From Bacillus sp. MM2020_1 (GTDB taxonomy: Bacteria; Bacillota; Bacilli; Bacillales; Cytobacillaceae): 33,502 bases of DNA. This document shows positions 33,386 to 33,502 of this stretch, in pieces (position 1 is the first letter of the stretch; each line of letters begins with the position of its first letter). The notes below the pieces were generated by a model. The model searched no databases. It had not been told where the DNA came from and saw only the letters and a list, made by a program, of their open reading frames with translations. Position numbers and translations under genes: made by a program. The stretch covers positions 1 through 33,502 of the forward strand of contig JAANMP010000056.1 in assembly GCA_011250595.1 (NCBI GenBank), written 5' to 3'.

Positions 33386-33502
33386 TTCCCCATTCCCCTT
33401 TTAATATCTTATTGATTCATTGTCAATTCAAATAAACAAATAATTTAACTAAAAATTCAAACAATTTGTCATAATCCATACATTAAAACCCATAACCTAT
33501 AG

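Noticed and set aside
33421..33426. TTGACA-like hexamer on the minus strand before dat
   Set aside because: A promoter here would start transcription inside the dat ribosome site, leaving no translatable leader.
1..33502. Search by eye for tRNA/rRNA genes, CRISPR arrays, IS elements, prophage or defence genes
   Set aside because: No transposase, integrase, spacer array or tRNA-like sequence was recognised; the only mobile-looking item is the small palindromic element at 16.7 kb.

Overview
The window is a stretch of chromosome from a low-GC Gram-positive of the family Bacillaceae, a Bacillus relative (Neobacillus, Cytobacillus, Peribacillus or similar). The evidence is gene order. It follows the Bacillus subtilis rpsD-tyrS-acsA-acuABC-ccpA-aroA-ytxJHG-murC-sftA-ytpQP-ytoP-ytzB-ytnP-trmB-ytzH-ytmP-amyX-ytlR-ytlP-ytkP block almost gene for gene, with strong GGAGG-type ribosome sites, AT-rich spacers, a T-box leader and several TTG or GTG starts. 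Identifications rest on remembered family motifs and gene order; no database search was possible.

Layout. Positions 1-3470 hold rpsD with a long leader, two small minus-strand genes (a coiled-coil protein and a two-helix membrane protein), and tyrS behind a Tyr T-box. A class A penicillin-binding protein (3564-6368) sits between tyrS and acsA. Positions 6430-10860 are the acetate module: acsA divergent from acuABC, whose products acetylate and deacetylate AcsA at Lys549. Then come ccpA (10898-11896) and the fused chorismate mutase/DAHP synthase aroA, and the ytxG-ytxH-brxC stress operon with a convincing sigma-B promoter. An M29 aminopeptidase follows. Positions 16195-16907 are the longest stretch without a confident gene; it holds a GC-rich palindromic element, a 21-bp tandem repeat and a TTTA microsatellite, bounded by a 16-bp inverted repeat inside the two flanking terminators. 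Minus-strand murC, sftA, ytpQ, ytpP, a DUF84 NTPase and an M42 aminopeptidase follow, then ytzB, the lactonase ytnP, trmB, ytzH, the kinase-like ytmP, the pullulanase cluster ytlP-ytlR-amyX, cysteine synthase ytkP and D-amino acid transaminase dat.

How the genes work together. The content is housekeeping: translation (S4, TyrRS, TrmB), cell wall (PBP, MurC, Dat supplying D-Glu/D-Ala, SftA for chromosome translocation at the septum), carbon control (CcpA, AcsA/Acu), redox and stress (BrxC, YtpP, YtxG/H) and turnover (M29 and M42 peptidases, ThpR, DUF84). I found no phage, CRISPR, defence, toxin or secondary-metabolite system, and no tRNA or rRNA genes. The observations most worth following are the repeat-rich island at 16.2-16.9 kb, the zero-gap convergent pair ytzH/ytmP with its terminator on the far side, and several candidate regulatory sites.
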